A model generated the notes under the pieces. That model made no database searches. It was not told the DNA's origin and was given only the letters and a program-made list of their open reading frames with translations. A program made the position numbers and the translations under genes. This document shows positions 9,011-17,633 of a DNA stretch of 64,000 nucleotides, piece after piece (the stretch's first letter is position 1; each line of letters opens with the position of its first letter). The stretch is from assembly GCF_029351045.1 (NCBI RefSeq), contig NZ_JARKIN010000001.1, positions 3,044,001-3,108,000 on the forward strand. The letters run 5' to 3'. This DNA is from Streptomyces sp. WMMB303 (GTDB lineage: Bacteria; Actinomycetota; Actinomycetes; Streptomycetales; Streptomycetaceae).

Positions 9011-10324
9011 TCAGGCCAGACCGGCCTCGCGGAAGGCGGCCAGGTTGGGGCGGATCACGGCGGTGGGCCGCGCCGTGGCGGCCACGGCGTCGAGGGTCTT
9101 GAGTCCGTCGCCGGTATTCAGGACGACCGTCGTGAGCGTCGGGTCGATGGCACCGGACTCGATCAGCTTGCGGGTCACGCCCAGCGTGACGCCCCCGGCC
9201 GTCTCCGCGAACACCCCTTCGGTCCGGGCGAGCAGCGAGATCGACTCCACGATCTCGGCGTCGTTCACGTCGTCGGCGGCGCCGCCCGTGCGCGTGCAGA
9301 TGTCGACCACGTACGGCCCGTCCGCCGGGTCCCCGATGGCCAGCGACTTGGCGATGGTGTCCGGCTGCTTGACCGGCCGGACGGCACCGGTGCCGTCCTT
9401 GTACGCGCGGGACACCGGCGAGCAGCCCTCGGCCTGCGCGGCGTAGATGCGGTACGGCTTGTCCTCGACGAGGCCGAGCCGGATCAGCTCCCGCAGCCCC
9501 TTGTCGATCTTCACGAGCTGGCAGCCGGAGGCGACGGGGATGACGAGCTGGTCGGGAAGCTGCCAGCCGAGCTGCTCGCAGATCTCGTACGCCAGGGACT
9601 TCGAGCCCTCGGCGTAGAACGGCCGCAGATTGACGTTCGTGAAGCCCCAGCCCTCGCCCAGCGGGTCGCCGATGAGTTCGGAGCAGAAGCGGTTCACGTC
9701 GTCGTAGGTGCCGTCGATCGCGACGAGCTCGCCGCCGTAGATCGCGGCCATCACCACCTTGGACTGCTCCAGCCCGTCCGGGATGAACACGCACGAACGC
9801 AGTCCGGCCCGGGCGGCGGCGGCGCCGACCGCCCCGGCCAGGTTGCCGGTCGAGGAGCAGGAGAGGGTGCTGAACCCGAAGGCGCGCGCCGCCTCCAGGG
9901 CAATGGCGACCGGGCGGTCCTTGAAGGAGTGGGTCGGGTTGCCGGAGTCGTCCTTGACGTAGAGGCCGCCGGTCACGCCCAGTTCGGCGGCGAGCCGGTC
10001 GGCCTTCACCAGCTGGGTGAGGCCGGGGTTCAGGTTCGGCTTCTCGGCGACGTCGGCAGGCACCGGCAGCAGCGGCGCGTAGCGCCACATCGAGGCGGGC
10101 CCGGCGGCGATGCGCCGCCGCAGCTCCTCCGGGTCACCGGAGGGGAGCTCGTAGGCCACTTCCAGCGGACCGAAACACTCCAGGCACACGAAGCTGGGGC
10201 CCAGCTCGGTGCGGGTGCCGCACTCACGGCAGGAGAGGGCCACTGCGGCGCCGAGGTCGTAGGGGGTGCTTCCGGCGGTGCCGGTGGAGGTGGTGCTGTT
10301 CGCTGCAACTGTCTGCACAGCCAT
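9011..10324 (-). CDS. thrC: Threonine synthase
   Basis: 437 residues, a fold-type II PLP enzyme that converts O-phosphohomoserine to threonine and phosphate. The N-terminus has a Cys4 zinc-ribbon-like segment (SCRECGTR and FVCLECFGP). The PLP lysine sits in NPTHSFKDRPVAIALEAARA (SFKDR), followed by SCSSTGNLAGAVGAAAARAG, the phosphate-binding loop region. Start ATG 10324 is chosen for AGGAGAAAGG ~10 bases upstream. The length and the zinc ribbon are usual for actinobacterial ThrC. Its downstream neighbour is the CysO-like gene. Confidence 0.93.
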   Translation of the reverse strand: MAVQTVAANSTTSTGTAGSTPYDLGAAVALSCRECGTRTELGPSFVCLECFGPLEVAYELPSGDPEELRRRIAAGPASMWRYAPLLPVPADVAEKPNLNPGLTQLVKADRLAAELGVTGGLYVKDDSGNPTHSFKDRPVAIALEAARAFGFSTLSCSSTGNLAGAVGAAAARAGLRSCVFIPDGLEQSKVVMAAIYGGELVAIDGTYDDVNRFCSELIGDPLGEGWGFTNVNLRPFYAEGSKSLAYEICEQLGWQLPDQLVIPVASGCQLVKIDKGLRELIRLGLVEDKPYRIYAAQAEGCSPVSRAYKDGTGAVRPVKQPDTIAKSLAIGDPADGPYVVDICTRTGGAADDVNDAEIVESISLLARTEGVFAETAGGVTLGVTRKLIESGAIDPTLTTVVLNTGDGLKTLDAVAATARPTAVIRPNLAAFREAGLA

Positions 10325-10771
10325 GGAGGCGAGGCCCTTTCTCCTCATCTTCCCCGTGGCGTATCTCGTCACGGGCCGGAATTGGCACCGTCCCCACGAG
10401 GCGGTCTCGCCGTTGAGTCCGCGTACGCGCGGATCGCGGGATGGTTGCCGGGGCTTCAACGGGCCGTTCCCTCTGCCCCTCTGGATGAGCTGCACTATGG
10501 CTACGGGCGGCCGACAGCCGCCCGGGCGTTTGTGTCGCGGCGCCCCCGAGATGCGGAGGTCACCTGCGTTGTTCAAGACTGTAACCGACGGCGGTCACGC
10601 TTGAGGGGGACGTCCGAACCGCGAGATGGATCTTCCACTGCCCGTCCTCCCCGGTCCGGGGGCGGTAACGGTACCGCCGGGCGCTACCGGCCCGCCCCGC
10701 CACCGACTCACCGGACCGCCCGACCAGCCCGACCACGGATCCGACCAGCCCGACTACAGGAAGGCGCGCAC
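10325..10771. other. Divergent intergenic region thrC / gpgS
   Basis: 447 bases carrying both outward promoters, but I see no reliable gene or named riboswitch here. Short GC-rich inverted repeats exist, for example around cgcgtacgcgcgga at 10419-10433. AGGAAGG at 10758-10764 is the ribosome site of the next gene. Confidence 0.4.
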
Positions 10772-11773
10772 GTGCTCGATGAAGTGGGCCGCTGGCTGCG
10801 GCGCCGTTCCTGGCGTGTCGCGGACCGGCCCCTGGAGAACCTGCTGGCGGCCAAGCGGCGCACCGGCACCACCGTCAGCGTGGTGCTGCCCGCGCTCGAC
10901 GAGGAGGCCACCGTCGGCGACATCGTCTCGGTGATCCGCCGCGACCTGGCCACACCGCACCCCGGCACCGGGACCGCGCTGGTCGACGAGCTGATCGTGA
11001 TGAACTCCGGCTCCACCGACCGGACCGCCGAGGTCGCCGCGGCCGCGGGGGCCGAGGTGGTGCACCGGGACGAGGTGCTGCCCAGGCTGCCGCCCCGCCC
11101 CGGCAAGGGCGAGGTGCTGTGGCGTTCCCTGCTGGCGACCAGCGGCGACATCGTCTGCTTCGTCGACGCCGACCTGCGCGAATTCTCACCGGACTTCGTC
11201 ACCGGCATCGTCGGGCCGCTGCTGACCGAACCGGACGTGCACCTGGTCAAGGCGATGTACGACCGGCCGCTGCGGGACAGCCCGGCGGGCGGCGGGCGGG
11301 TGACCGAACTGGTGGCGCGTCCGCTGCTGAATCTGCACTGGCCCCGGCTGGCCGGCCTCGTCCAGCCGCTGGGCGGCGAGTACGCGGCGCGCCGTTCGCT
11401 GCTGGAGCGGCTGCCGTTCCCGGTGGGCTACGGAGTGGAGCTGGCGCTGCTGGTCGACACCCTGGAACTGCTGGGGCTGGACGCGCTGGCCCAGGTCGAC
11501 GTGGGGGTCCGGCTGCACCGCAACCAGGACGGGCAGGCGCTCGGCCGGATGGCGACCGCCATCCACGCGGCGGCCGAGCGCCGCATCGCCCGGGGCCCGG
11601 CGACGGTGGACGGCGCGCGCAGCGGGATCGAGGCGCTGTCGGGCGGCACGGCGCTGACCCAGTTCGAGCGGGACGGTACGGGATGCTTCGTCCCCCGCGG
11701 CCACCTGGTGGACGTCGAGGAGCGCCCGCCGATGCGCACCGTGCCCGAGTACGGGCAGCGGATGGCGGCCTGA
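10772..11773 (+). CDS. gpgS: Glucosyl-3-phosphoglycerate synthase (GT81)
   Basis: 333 residues. It transfers glucose from NDP-glucose to 3-phosphoglycerate, the first step toward glucosylglycerate or, in mycobacteria, methylglucose lipopolysaccharide. GT-A fold motifs: TVSVVLPALDEEATVGDIVS (nucleotide-binding loop), MNSGSTDRTAEVA, CFVDADLREF with the metal-binding DAD, and PLGGEYAARRSLLERLPFPV, typical of GpgS acceptor binding. The start is GTG with AGGAAGG upstream. It runs just ahead of otsA, and both proteins use NDP-glucose, which suggests a shared compatible-solute or storage role. A dedicated GpgP phosphatase is not visible nearby. Confidence 0.85.
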   Translation: MLDEVGRWLRRRSWRVADRPLENLLAAKRRTGTTVSVVLPALDEEATVGDIVSVIRRDLATPHPGTGTALVDELIVMNSGSTDRTAEVAAAAGAEVVHRDEVLPRLPPRPGKGEVLWRSLLATSGDIVCFVDADLREFSPDFVTGIVGPLLTEPDVHLVKAMYDRPLRDSPAGGGRVTELVARPLLNLHWPRLAGLVQPLGGEYAARRSLLERLPFPVGYGVELALLVDTLELLGLDALAQVDVGVRLHRNQDGQALGRMATAIHAAAERRIARGPATVDGARSGIEALSGGTALTQFERDGTGCFVPRGHLVDVEERPPMRTVPEYGQRMAA

Positions 11774-11853
11774 CCGGTGCGGGGGTACCCCTGTCCGTGT
11801 TCCGGGGCCGACGGGCACGTTTGAGCGGTTTCGGCGGCGGCTAGGCTCGCGGC

Positions 11854-13476
11854 ATGGCCGCTGGAGGAACACCGTCCGGAGCATCACCGCAGGCAGCAGG
11901 AGCGCGGGCAGCACAGGAGACCCCCGGAGCGCCGCAGACGGGGGGAGGCTCGGCGCGGGTGCTGGTGGCGTCCAACCGCGGCCCGGCGTCCTACACGCGC
12001 GCGGAGGACGGCACGCTCTCCGCCAGGCGCGGCGGCGGCGGGCTGGTGTCCGGACTGTCGGCCATCGGTCCGGAGGCGGACGCGCTGTGGGTGTGCGCCG
12101 CACTCGGCGACGGCGACCGCGAGGCGGCCCGGGCGGCGCGGGGACGACTGGACACCGGGGACACCGGCGGGCAGCCGGTGCGGATGCTGGACATCCCCGC
12201 CGACACCTTCGAGGCGGCCTACCACGGCGTCGCCAACTCCGTACTGTGGTTCACCCATCACATGCTGTACCACACGCCGCTGGAGCCCGTCTTCGACCAG
12301 GACTTCAGCGGCCAGTGGGCCGGTTACGAGGCGTACAACGCCGCTTTCGCGGACGCGCTGGCGCAGGAGGCCGACGACGGTGCCGCCGTCCTGGTGCAGG
12401 ACTACCACCTCGCACTGGTCCCCGGCATGCTCCGCGCACGCCGCCCCGACCTGCGGATCGGCCACTTCTCGCACACGCCGTGGGCGCCCGCCGACTACTT
12501 CCGGCTGCTCCCGGACGACGTCGCCGCGCAGGTGCTGCGCGGCATGCTCGGCGCCGACCGGACCGCGTTCCTGACCGCGCGCTGGGCCCGGCTGTTCGCC
12601 GAGTGCTGTGCGCGGGTGCTGGGCGCCGCGGTCGAGGGCGGCGGCTCCCCGCGGGCGGACGCCTCGCCGCACGACTCCGCACCGCGGGACGCCTCGTCGG
12701 ATGGCGCGGCGCCGGAGGACTTCTCGCTGACGGTGACGTACGAGGGCCGCACGACGCGTATCGGGGTGCATCCGCTCGGTGCGAACGGCGACTTCCTGCG
12801 CGAGCGGGCGCACCGGAGCGACGTCGCCGACCGGCTGGCGCAGTTGCGCGACCAGGTGGGCACCGGCCCCGACGGGGCCCCGCGCCGGGTTCTGGTCCGG
12901 GTGGACCGCACCGAGCTGTCCAAGAACATCGTCCGGGGCCTGTACGCGTACCGGCGGCTGCTGGCCGACCGCCCCGAGTGGCGTGAGCGCGTCGTCCACC
13001 TCGCGTTCGCCTACCCCTCGCGGCAGGACCTCGCCGTGTACCGGGACTACACGGCCGAGGTGAGCCGGGTCGCCGAGGAGATCAACCGGGAGTTCGGCAC
13101 CGATGGCTGGACGCCGGTCGTGCTGCATGTGAAGGACGACTTCGCGAGGTCGCTGGCCGCCTACCGGATGGCGGACGTCGCGCTGGTGAACCCGGTGCGG
13201 GACGGGATGAATCTGGTGGCCAAGGAGGTTCCCGTGGTCTCGGACGCGGGCTGTGCGCTGGTGCTCTCCCGGGAGGCGGGTGCGCACGAGGAACTGGCGC
13301 CCGACGTGCTGTCCGTGAACCCGTTCGATGTGCGGGAGACGGCGGCCGCCCTCCGCACCGCGCTGGAGGCGGATCCGGCCGACCGCGCGGAGCGGACCCG
13401 CCGGCTGGCCGCGACCGCCACCTCCCGGCCGCCCGCCCGCTGGTTCCTCGACCAGTTGGAGGCGCTGCCCGGCTGA
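11854..13476 (+). CDS. otsA: Trehalose-6-phosphate synthase (GT20)
   Basis: 540 residues. It makes trehalose-6-phosphate from NDP-glucose and glucose-6-phosphate in the cytoplasm. A non-conserved 30-residue Ala-rich leader precedes RVLVASNRGPASY and the glycine loop RRGGGGLVSGL. LVQDYHLALVPGMLR, VRVDRTELSKNIVRGLYAYR and LVNPVRDGMNLVAKEVPVVS are the family's donor- and acceptor-site blocks. A ~35-residue Ser/Asp-rich insert near residue 275 is lineage-specific. The gene converges on otsB, its pathway partner, with 74 bases between the stops. The short region before the start (11774-11853) allows co-transcription with gpgS. Confidence 0.92.
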   Translation: MAAGGTPSGASPQAAGARAAQETPGAPQTGGGSARVLVASNRGPASYTRAEDGTLSARRGGGGLVSGLSAIGPEADALWVCAALGDGDREAARAARGRLDTGDTGGQPVRMLDIPADTFEAAYHGVANSVLWFTHHMLYHTPLEPVFDQDFSGQWAGYEAYNAAFADALAQEADDGAAVLVQDYHLALVPGMLRARRPDLRIGHFSHTPWAPADYFRLLPDDVAAQVLRGMLGADRTAFLTARWARLFAECCARVLGAAVEGGGSPRADASPHDSAPRDASSDGAAPEDFSLTVTYEGRTTRIGVHPLGANGDFLRERAHRSDVADRLAQLRDQVGTGPDGAPRRVLVRVDRTELSKNIVRGLYAYRRLLADRPEWRERVVHLAFAYPSRQDLAVYRDYTAEVSRVAEEINREFGTDGWTPVVLHVKDDFARSLAAYRMADVALVNPVRDGMNLVAKEVPVVSDAGCALVLSREAGAHEELAPDVLSVNPFDVRETAAALRTALEADPADRAERTRRLAATATSRPPARWFLDQLEALPG

Positions 13477-13550
13477 CCCCCGCCCACGCCCCGCCGGACT
13501 CCCGGTCCGCGCGGGGCCGCCGGGTGGTGGCAGCCGGGCGGTGTCCGCGG

Positions 13551-14429
13551 TCAGCGCGGGGACTGGATTCCGTCCGCCAACGCCCGCAGCCAGGCCACCA
13601 GTCCGGCCGGGCCGGGGACCCGGACGTCCGCACCGTCGCGCAGTTCGGGAACCGCCTCGGCCGCCGCCTCGGGTGCGCTGTAGAGCAGCAGTCCCGGTAC
13701 GCCCTCGGCGCGCAGGGCCGCGACAGCGGCGTAGGCGGGCAGGTCGCCGCGGTCGTCACCGGCGTAGACGACGGCGGTGGCGGACCGCTCGCGGACGAAG
13801 CCGGTGAGGGCTGCGCCCTTGTCGGCGCCCGGCGGCCGGAGTTCGAGCACCATGCGGCCCGGCTCCACCACGAGTCCGTGCCGCTCGGCCAGCGCGTACA
13901 GCGGCTCCCGCAGCAGCTCGAGGGCTTCGTCGGGCGAGGCGGCGCGCCGGGTGTGCACGGCGAGCGCCCGGCCCTTGTCCTCCGTCCAGGTGCCCTCCGG
14001 CGCCTCGGACTCGCGCAGCAGCCCGGGGAGTTCGGCCCGTACCGCGGCCACTCCGGCGGGTGGTTCGGGGGCGCGGACGACCGGATCCGCCGCGTCCCAC
14101 CGCTCGGCCCCGTAGCCGCCCAGGACGGTGAGCCCCTCCAGTCCGGCGGCGCCGTCGAGGCCGCCGTACCGTACGGCTTCCGCCGCCGGGCGGCCGGTGA
14201 TCACGGCGACGCCGGCCAGCCGCGGGGCGAGCCGCGCCAGCGCGGGGACCGCCTCGGGGTGCGCCCGGGCGTCCCGCGGATCGCCGACGATGGGTGCGAG
14301 GGTTCCGTCGAAGTCGAGCGCGAGCACGGTGCGGGCGGGGTCGGCGCGGACGGCGGCGAGCCCGGCGCGCCCCGCCTCCGTGTCGGGTTCGGGCAGCGGT
14401 GGATGCGCGGAAGGCTGCGGAAGCGACAT
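13551..14429 (-). CDS. otsB: Trehalose-6-phosphate phosphatase (HAD family)
   Basis: 292 residues. It removes phosphate from trehalose-6-phosphate to give trehalose. HAD motif I is TVLALDFDGTLAPIVGDPRD (nucleophile Asp in DFDGT), motif II is in GVAVITGRPAAEA, the conserved Lys lies in PPGADKGAALTGFV, and motif III is VVYAGDDRGDLPAYAAV. The length fits actinobacterial OtsB. It converges with otsA, so the two pathway genes are adjacent but separately transcribed. Confidence 0.92.
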   Translation of the reverse strand: MSLPQPSAHPPLPEPDTEAGRAGLAAVRADPARTVLALDFDGTLAPIVGDPRDARAHPEAVPALARLAPRLAGVAVITGRPAAEAVRYGGLDGAAGLEGLTVLGGYGAERWDAADPVVRAPEPPAGVAAVRAELPGLLRESEAPEGTWTEDKGRALAVHTRRAASPDEALELLREPLYALAERHGLVVEPGRMVLELRPPGADKGAALTGFVRERSATAVVYAGDDRGDLPAYAAVAALRAEGVPGLLLYSAPEAAAEAVPELRDGADVRVPGPAGLVAWLRALADGIQSPR

Positions 14430-14513
14430 GTTCGCACCTTAGCGAGCGGGCGGGGGCCGGGCCCGCGGGTCGGCCGGGTTCCGTGGCCGCCGGCGGGTCC
14501 GGGCTCCGGGGCC

Positions 14514-14921
14514 TTAGTGGGTGCGGTCCCGGGCGGCCTGCCGGAGGCGCCGCAGGCGGTTGACCGTCAGCGGATCGTGCCGGGCCGCCCGGGGGTCGTC
14601 GAGCAGCGCGTTGAGGTACTGGTAGTAGCGCACGGGCGACATCCCCAACTGCTCCCGGACGGCACGCTCCTTCTCGCCGGAGGGGGGCCGGCCGCGGGCT
14701 GCGAAGGCGAGCACCGCGCGGTCCTCCGCGGAGAGGTCGCCCGTCCCCGGCTCCGCCGCGCCGCCGGTTCCGTCCGCGGCGGTGCCACCCCCGGCCTCGT
14801 CCGCGGCAGTGCCGCCCCCGGCCTCGTCCGCGGCAGTGCCGTCCCGCCGGTCCGCCGCATCGGGCCAGTCGGTCCCGCCGTCCGCGCCGCCGCTGTCCCG
14901 CACGTCTTCCGTACCGCTCAC
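14514..14921 (-). CDS. DUF3263 protein with repetitive N-terminus
   Basis: 135 residues from a GTG with GGTGGAAG upstream. The C-terminal ~70 residues (DLSAEDRAVLAFAARG, REQLGMSPVRYYQYLNALLD, DPLTVNRLRRLRQAARDR) are a DUF3263 helical domain, probably helix-turn-helix-like, as found next to otsAB in other streptomycetes. The N-terminal half is low complexity and holds three tandem copies of a TAADEAGGG-type nonapeptide, encoded by a 27-base repeat at about 14770-14845. The function is unknown; a small DNA-binding role is an inference. Confidence 0.75.
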   Translation of the reverse strand: MSGTEDVRDSGGADGGTDWPDAADRRDGTAADEAGGGTAADEAGGGTAADGTGGAAEPGTGDLSAEDRAVLAFAARGRPPSGEKERAVREQLGMSPVRYYQYLNALLDDPRAARHDPLTVNRLRRLRQAARDRTH

Positions 14922-15007
14922 GCTTCCACCGTACGTGCCGCCGCGCGGGCCGGCGTGGCCGCGGCGGCGGCACGGGCGGAGTTCCGCTTCGGCGGTCGCC
15001 CTGGGCG

Positions 15008-16303
15008 TCAGGAGGGCTTCGCCTCTTCCTCGGCTTGCGCCTTGCGCTGGAGCTCGGTGAGCACGGCCTTCGGGTCGCCGCCCTTGACGGCCGCCTGGCC
15101 GATGGACTTCTTGAGGGTCGCGTTGGTACCGGCCCAGGAGACCTTGCCCACCGGGTAGAACTCGGCGCCGGCGAGCTGGTCGAGGAAGGGCCAGAGCTTC
15201 TTCTGCTCCTTGTCCTTGCGCATCTCCTCGGAGGCGCTGGTGGTGACGGGCAGCAGGCCGTACCGGGAGACGAAGGAGTAGTGGTTCTCCGTCTCGAAGA
15301 CGAAGGCGAGGAACTTGCCGCACGCTTCGCGGTGGCCGTTCTTCTTGAACGCCATCATCCAGTCGGCGACGCCGAGGGTGCCTTCGGCGGGCCCCTTGCT
15401 GCCGGGCAGCTTCCCGGTGCCGTAGGAGATGTCCTTCTTGTCGGCCTGCTGCATCAGGGTGGGGTGCCCGTTGAGGATGCCGACGTCGCCCTCGGTGAAC
15501 GCGTCGAACAGCTTCTGCCGGTCGGTGCGCTGGGGGCTGGGTTCCGTGTAGCCGGGCGTGACGAGGTTGTCGCGCAGCCACTGGAACGTCTCGATGTTCT
15601 CGGGGGAGTTGATGGTGTAGTTGCCCACGCTGTCGACGTAGGAACCGCCGTTGCCGAGCATCCACATCAGGGACTCGCCCTGCGCCTCCTCGGGGCCGAG
15701 GGGCAGGCCGTAGGGGATCCGTACCCCGGCGGACTTCAGGGCCCGGGCCGCCGACTTGAGCTCCCGCCAGCTCTCCGGCGGCTTCTCGGGGTCGAGTCCG
15801 GCCTTCTCGAAGAGGTCCTTGTTGTAGAAGAGCACCCGGGTGCTGGCGACGAACGGCAGTCCGTACTGGACGCGGCGCACCTCACCGGCCTCGGCGAGCG
15901 GGACGAGGAACTCGGCCTGCGCGGGGATCGGGAGCAGCTCGCTGACCTTGTAGAGCTTTCCCTCGTCGGCCCAGTCGGCGTACGAGTCGACCTGGGCGAT
16001 GTCCGGCGGGTTGCCCTTGTCGACCATGTCGGTGAGCTTCTTGCCGATGTCGTTCCAACTGTGCACGGTGACATCGACTTTGATGTCGGGGTTCTTCTTG
16101 GTGAAGGCGTCGGCGAGCTTCTGCCAGTAGATCTTGGAGCTGTTCTCGGCGCCGGGGTTCCCGTAGTCGGCGGCGACGAGCTTCAGCGTCACCTCGCTCG
16201 ACCCCGGGCCGCCGCTGCAGCCGGACAGTGCGGTCATGCCGGCCGCCCCGGCCACGCCGGTCGCGGCCATACCCAGGAATCGACGCCGTTCCATCTTCTT
16301 CAT
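15008..16303 (-). CDS. Sugar ABC transporter solute-binding lipoprotein
   Basis: 431 residues. A twin-arginine-like start (MERRRFLGMAATG) and a lipobox at TALSGCSGG indicate export and lipid anchoring of Cys29. The mature part is a family 1 extracellular binding protein: VDVTVHSWNDIGKKLTDMVD, PPDIAQVDSYADWADEGKLY, and GIPY/QADKKDISYGTGKLPG segments. It captures a sugar outside the cell and hands it to a membrane ABC permease. No permease or ATPase genes lie beside it, so it must borrow a permease elsewhere; MsiK (54394) is the likely shared ATPase for this family. It is divergent from nagK, suggesting an aminosugar or oligosaccharide ligand. The ligand is inferred only from that context. Confidence 0.85.
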   Translation of the reverse strand: MKKMERRRFLGMAATGVAGAAGMTALSGCSGGPGSSEVTLKLVAADYGNPGAENSSKIYWQKLADAFTKKNPDIKVDVTVHSWNDIGKKLTDMVDKGNPPDIAQVDSYADWADEGKLYKVSELLPIPAQAEFLVPLAEAGEVRRVQYGLPFVASTRVLFYNKDLFEKAGLDPEKPPESWRELKSAARALKSAGVRIPYGLPLGPEEAQGESLMWMLGNGGSYVDSVGNYTINSPENIETFQWLRDNLVTPGYTEPSPQRTDRQKLFDAFTEGDVGILNGHPTLMQQADKKDISYGTGKLPGSKGPAEGTLGVADWMMAFKKNGHREACGKFLAFVFETENHYSFVSRYGLLPVTTSASEEMRKDKEQKKLWPFLDQLAGAEFYPVGKVSWAGTNATLKKSIGQAAVKGGDPKAVLTELQRKAQAEEEAKPS

Positions 16304-16548
16304 ACCCCTCAGCCCTGCGAACCCTCAGAACATACTGCGAGCCCCATGAGTGCCTTTGCTCCCCCCTGGCACCACCAGCCCCGGCCCGTCCGCCCGGAGT
16401 CTCCCCCTATGAGGGCCCGAGCGTCCACCGAAACCGGATACCAGTACGGATCAGGTTGGCTTCCATTCGGATCACGAAAGAAGTCCGGATACGGACGAAC
16501 CCCTCGCCGCGCCGCCCGGAAACGGCCGGCGCGGGAAGAAGCCCCCGG

Positions 16549-16564
16549 AGTGGACTAGACCTTT
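16549..16564 (+). promoter_or_regulatory. DasR-type operator (dre) before nagKA
   Basis: AGTGGACTAGACCTTT matches the 16-base dre consensus (A,C/G,TGGTCTAGACCA,G/C,T) at 13 of 16 positions. It ends 28 bases before the nagK start. DasR is the GntR-family regulator released by glucosamine-6-phosphate. Control of nagKA by DasR is established in S. coelicolor. Confidence 0.75.
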
Positions 16565-16592
16565 ACGCTCCTCACACGGGACACTGTCCCGC

Positions 16593-17633
16593 GTGAGTAC
16601 CCGTGACAAGGCCCCCAACGCGTCCGCCGCGGCAGGCGACGCCGCCCGGACGCAGACCCGGGAAGCGCCCCCCGTGCAGTACGTCCTCGCCCTCGACGTC
16701 GGCGGCACCGGGATGAAGGCCGCTCTGATCGGCACCGGCAACGAACTGCTGCACGAGGCACGCCGGTCCACCGGACGGGAACGCGGCCCCGAGGCGGTGG
16801 TGGCGGGAATCCTCGACTTCGCCGCCGAACTGCGCGCCGAGGGCGTACGGCAGTACGGCACCGAACCGTCCGCCGCGGGCGTCGCCGTCCCCGGCACCAT
16901 CGACGAGGAGCACGGCGTCGCCGTCTTCTCCGCGAACCTCGGCTGGCGCGACGTGCCGATGCGCGCGCTGCTCGGTGAACGGCTCGGCCGGGGCCGGGAC
17001 ACCCGACTGCCGCCGCTGCCGGTCGCGCTCGGCCACGACGTGCGCACCGGCGGGCTCGCGGAGGGCCGCATCGGCGCCGGGGACGGCGTGGACCGCTACC
17101 TCTTCCTCCCGCTGGGCACCGGCATCGCGGGCGCCATCGGCATCGGGGACCGGGTCGAACCCGGCGCGCACGGCAGCGCGGGCGAGATCGGCCACATCGT
17201 CGTACGGCCCGACGGTCCGCCCTGCGGCTGCGGCCAGCGCGGCTGCCTGGAACGCCTCGCCTCGGCGTCCGCGGTCGGCGCCGCCTGGGCGGCGGCCTGC
17301 GGCGACCCGGACGCGACAGCCGCCGACGCCGCGGCGGCCGTGGCCGCGGGCGACCCGCGCGCCGAGCGGGTGTGGGCCGACGCCGTCGATGCGCTGGCCA
17401 CCGGCCTGGTCACGGGACTCACCCTGCTCGACCCCCGCACACTGATCATCGGCGGCGGCCTCGCCGAGGCGGGCGACACCCTCTTCGTTCCGCTCCGGGA
17501 GGCGGTGCGCGAGAAGGTCACATTCCAGCCACTCCCGACCATTGTGCCCGCGGCCCTCGGAGACGCCGCGGGCTGCCTGGGCGCGGGTCTCCTCGCCTGG
17601 GACCTACTCTCCGCGGAGGTTGCGAGCCGATGA
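16593..17633 (+). CDS. nagK: N-acetylglucosamine kinase (ROK family)
   Basis: 346 residues. It phosphorylates GlcNAc with ATP to GlcNAc-6-phosphate. A 28-residue leader precedes the ATP-binding LALDVGGTGMKAALIG. GHDVRTGGLAEGRIGAGDG contains the catalytic Asp, and GEIGHIVVRPDGPPCGCGQRGCLERLAS carries the ExGH and the CxCGxxGCxE zinc signature that defines ROK kinases. The start is GTG 16593. The stop overlaps the nagA start (ATGA), so kinase and deacetylase form one operon, preceded by a dre operator. Confidence 0.92.
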   Translation: MSTRDKAPNASAAAGDAARTQTREAPPVQYVLALDVGGTGMKAALIGTGNELLHEARRSTGRERGPEAVVAGILDFAAELRAEGVRQYGTEPSAAGVAVPGTIDEEHGVAVFSANLGWRDVPMRALLGERLGRGRDTRLPPLPVALGHDVRTGGLAEGRIGAGDGVDRYLFLPLGTGIAGAIGIGDRVEPGAHGSAGEIGHIVVRPDGPPCGCGQRGCLERLASASAVGAAWAAACGDPDATAADAAAAVAAGDPRAERVWADAVDALATGLVTGLTLLDPRTLIIGGGLAEAGDTLFVPLREAVREKVTFQPLPTIVPAALGDAAGCLGAGLLAWDLLSAEVASR

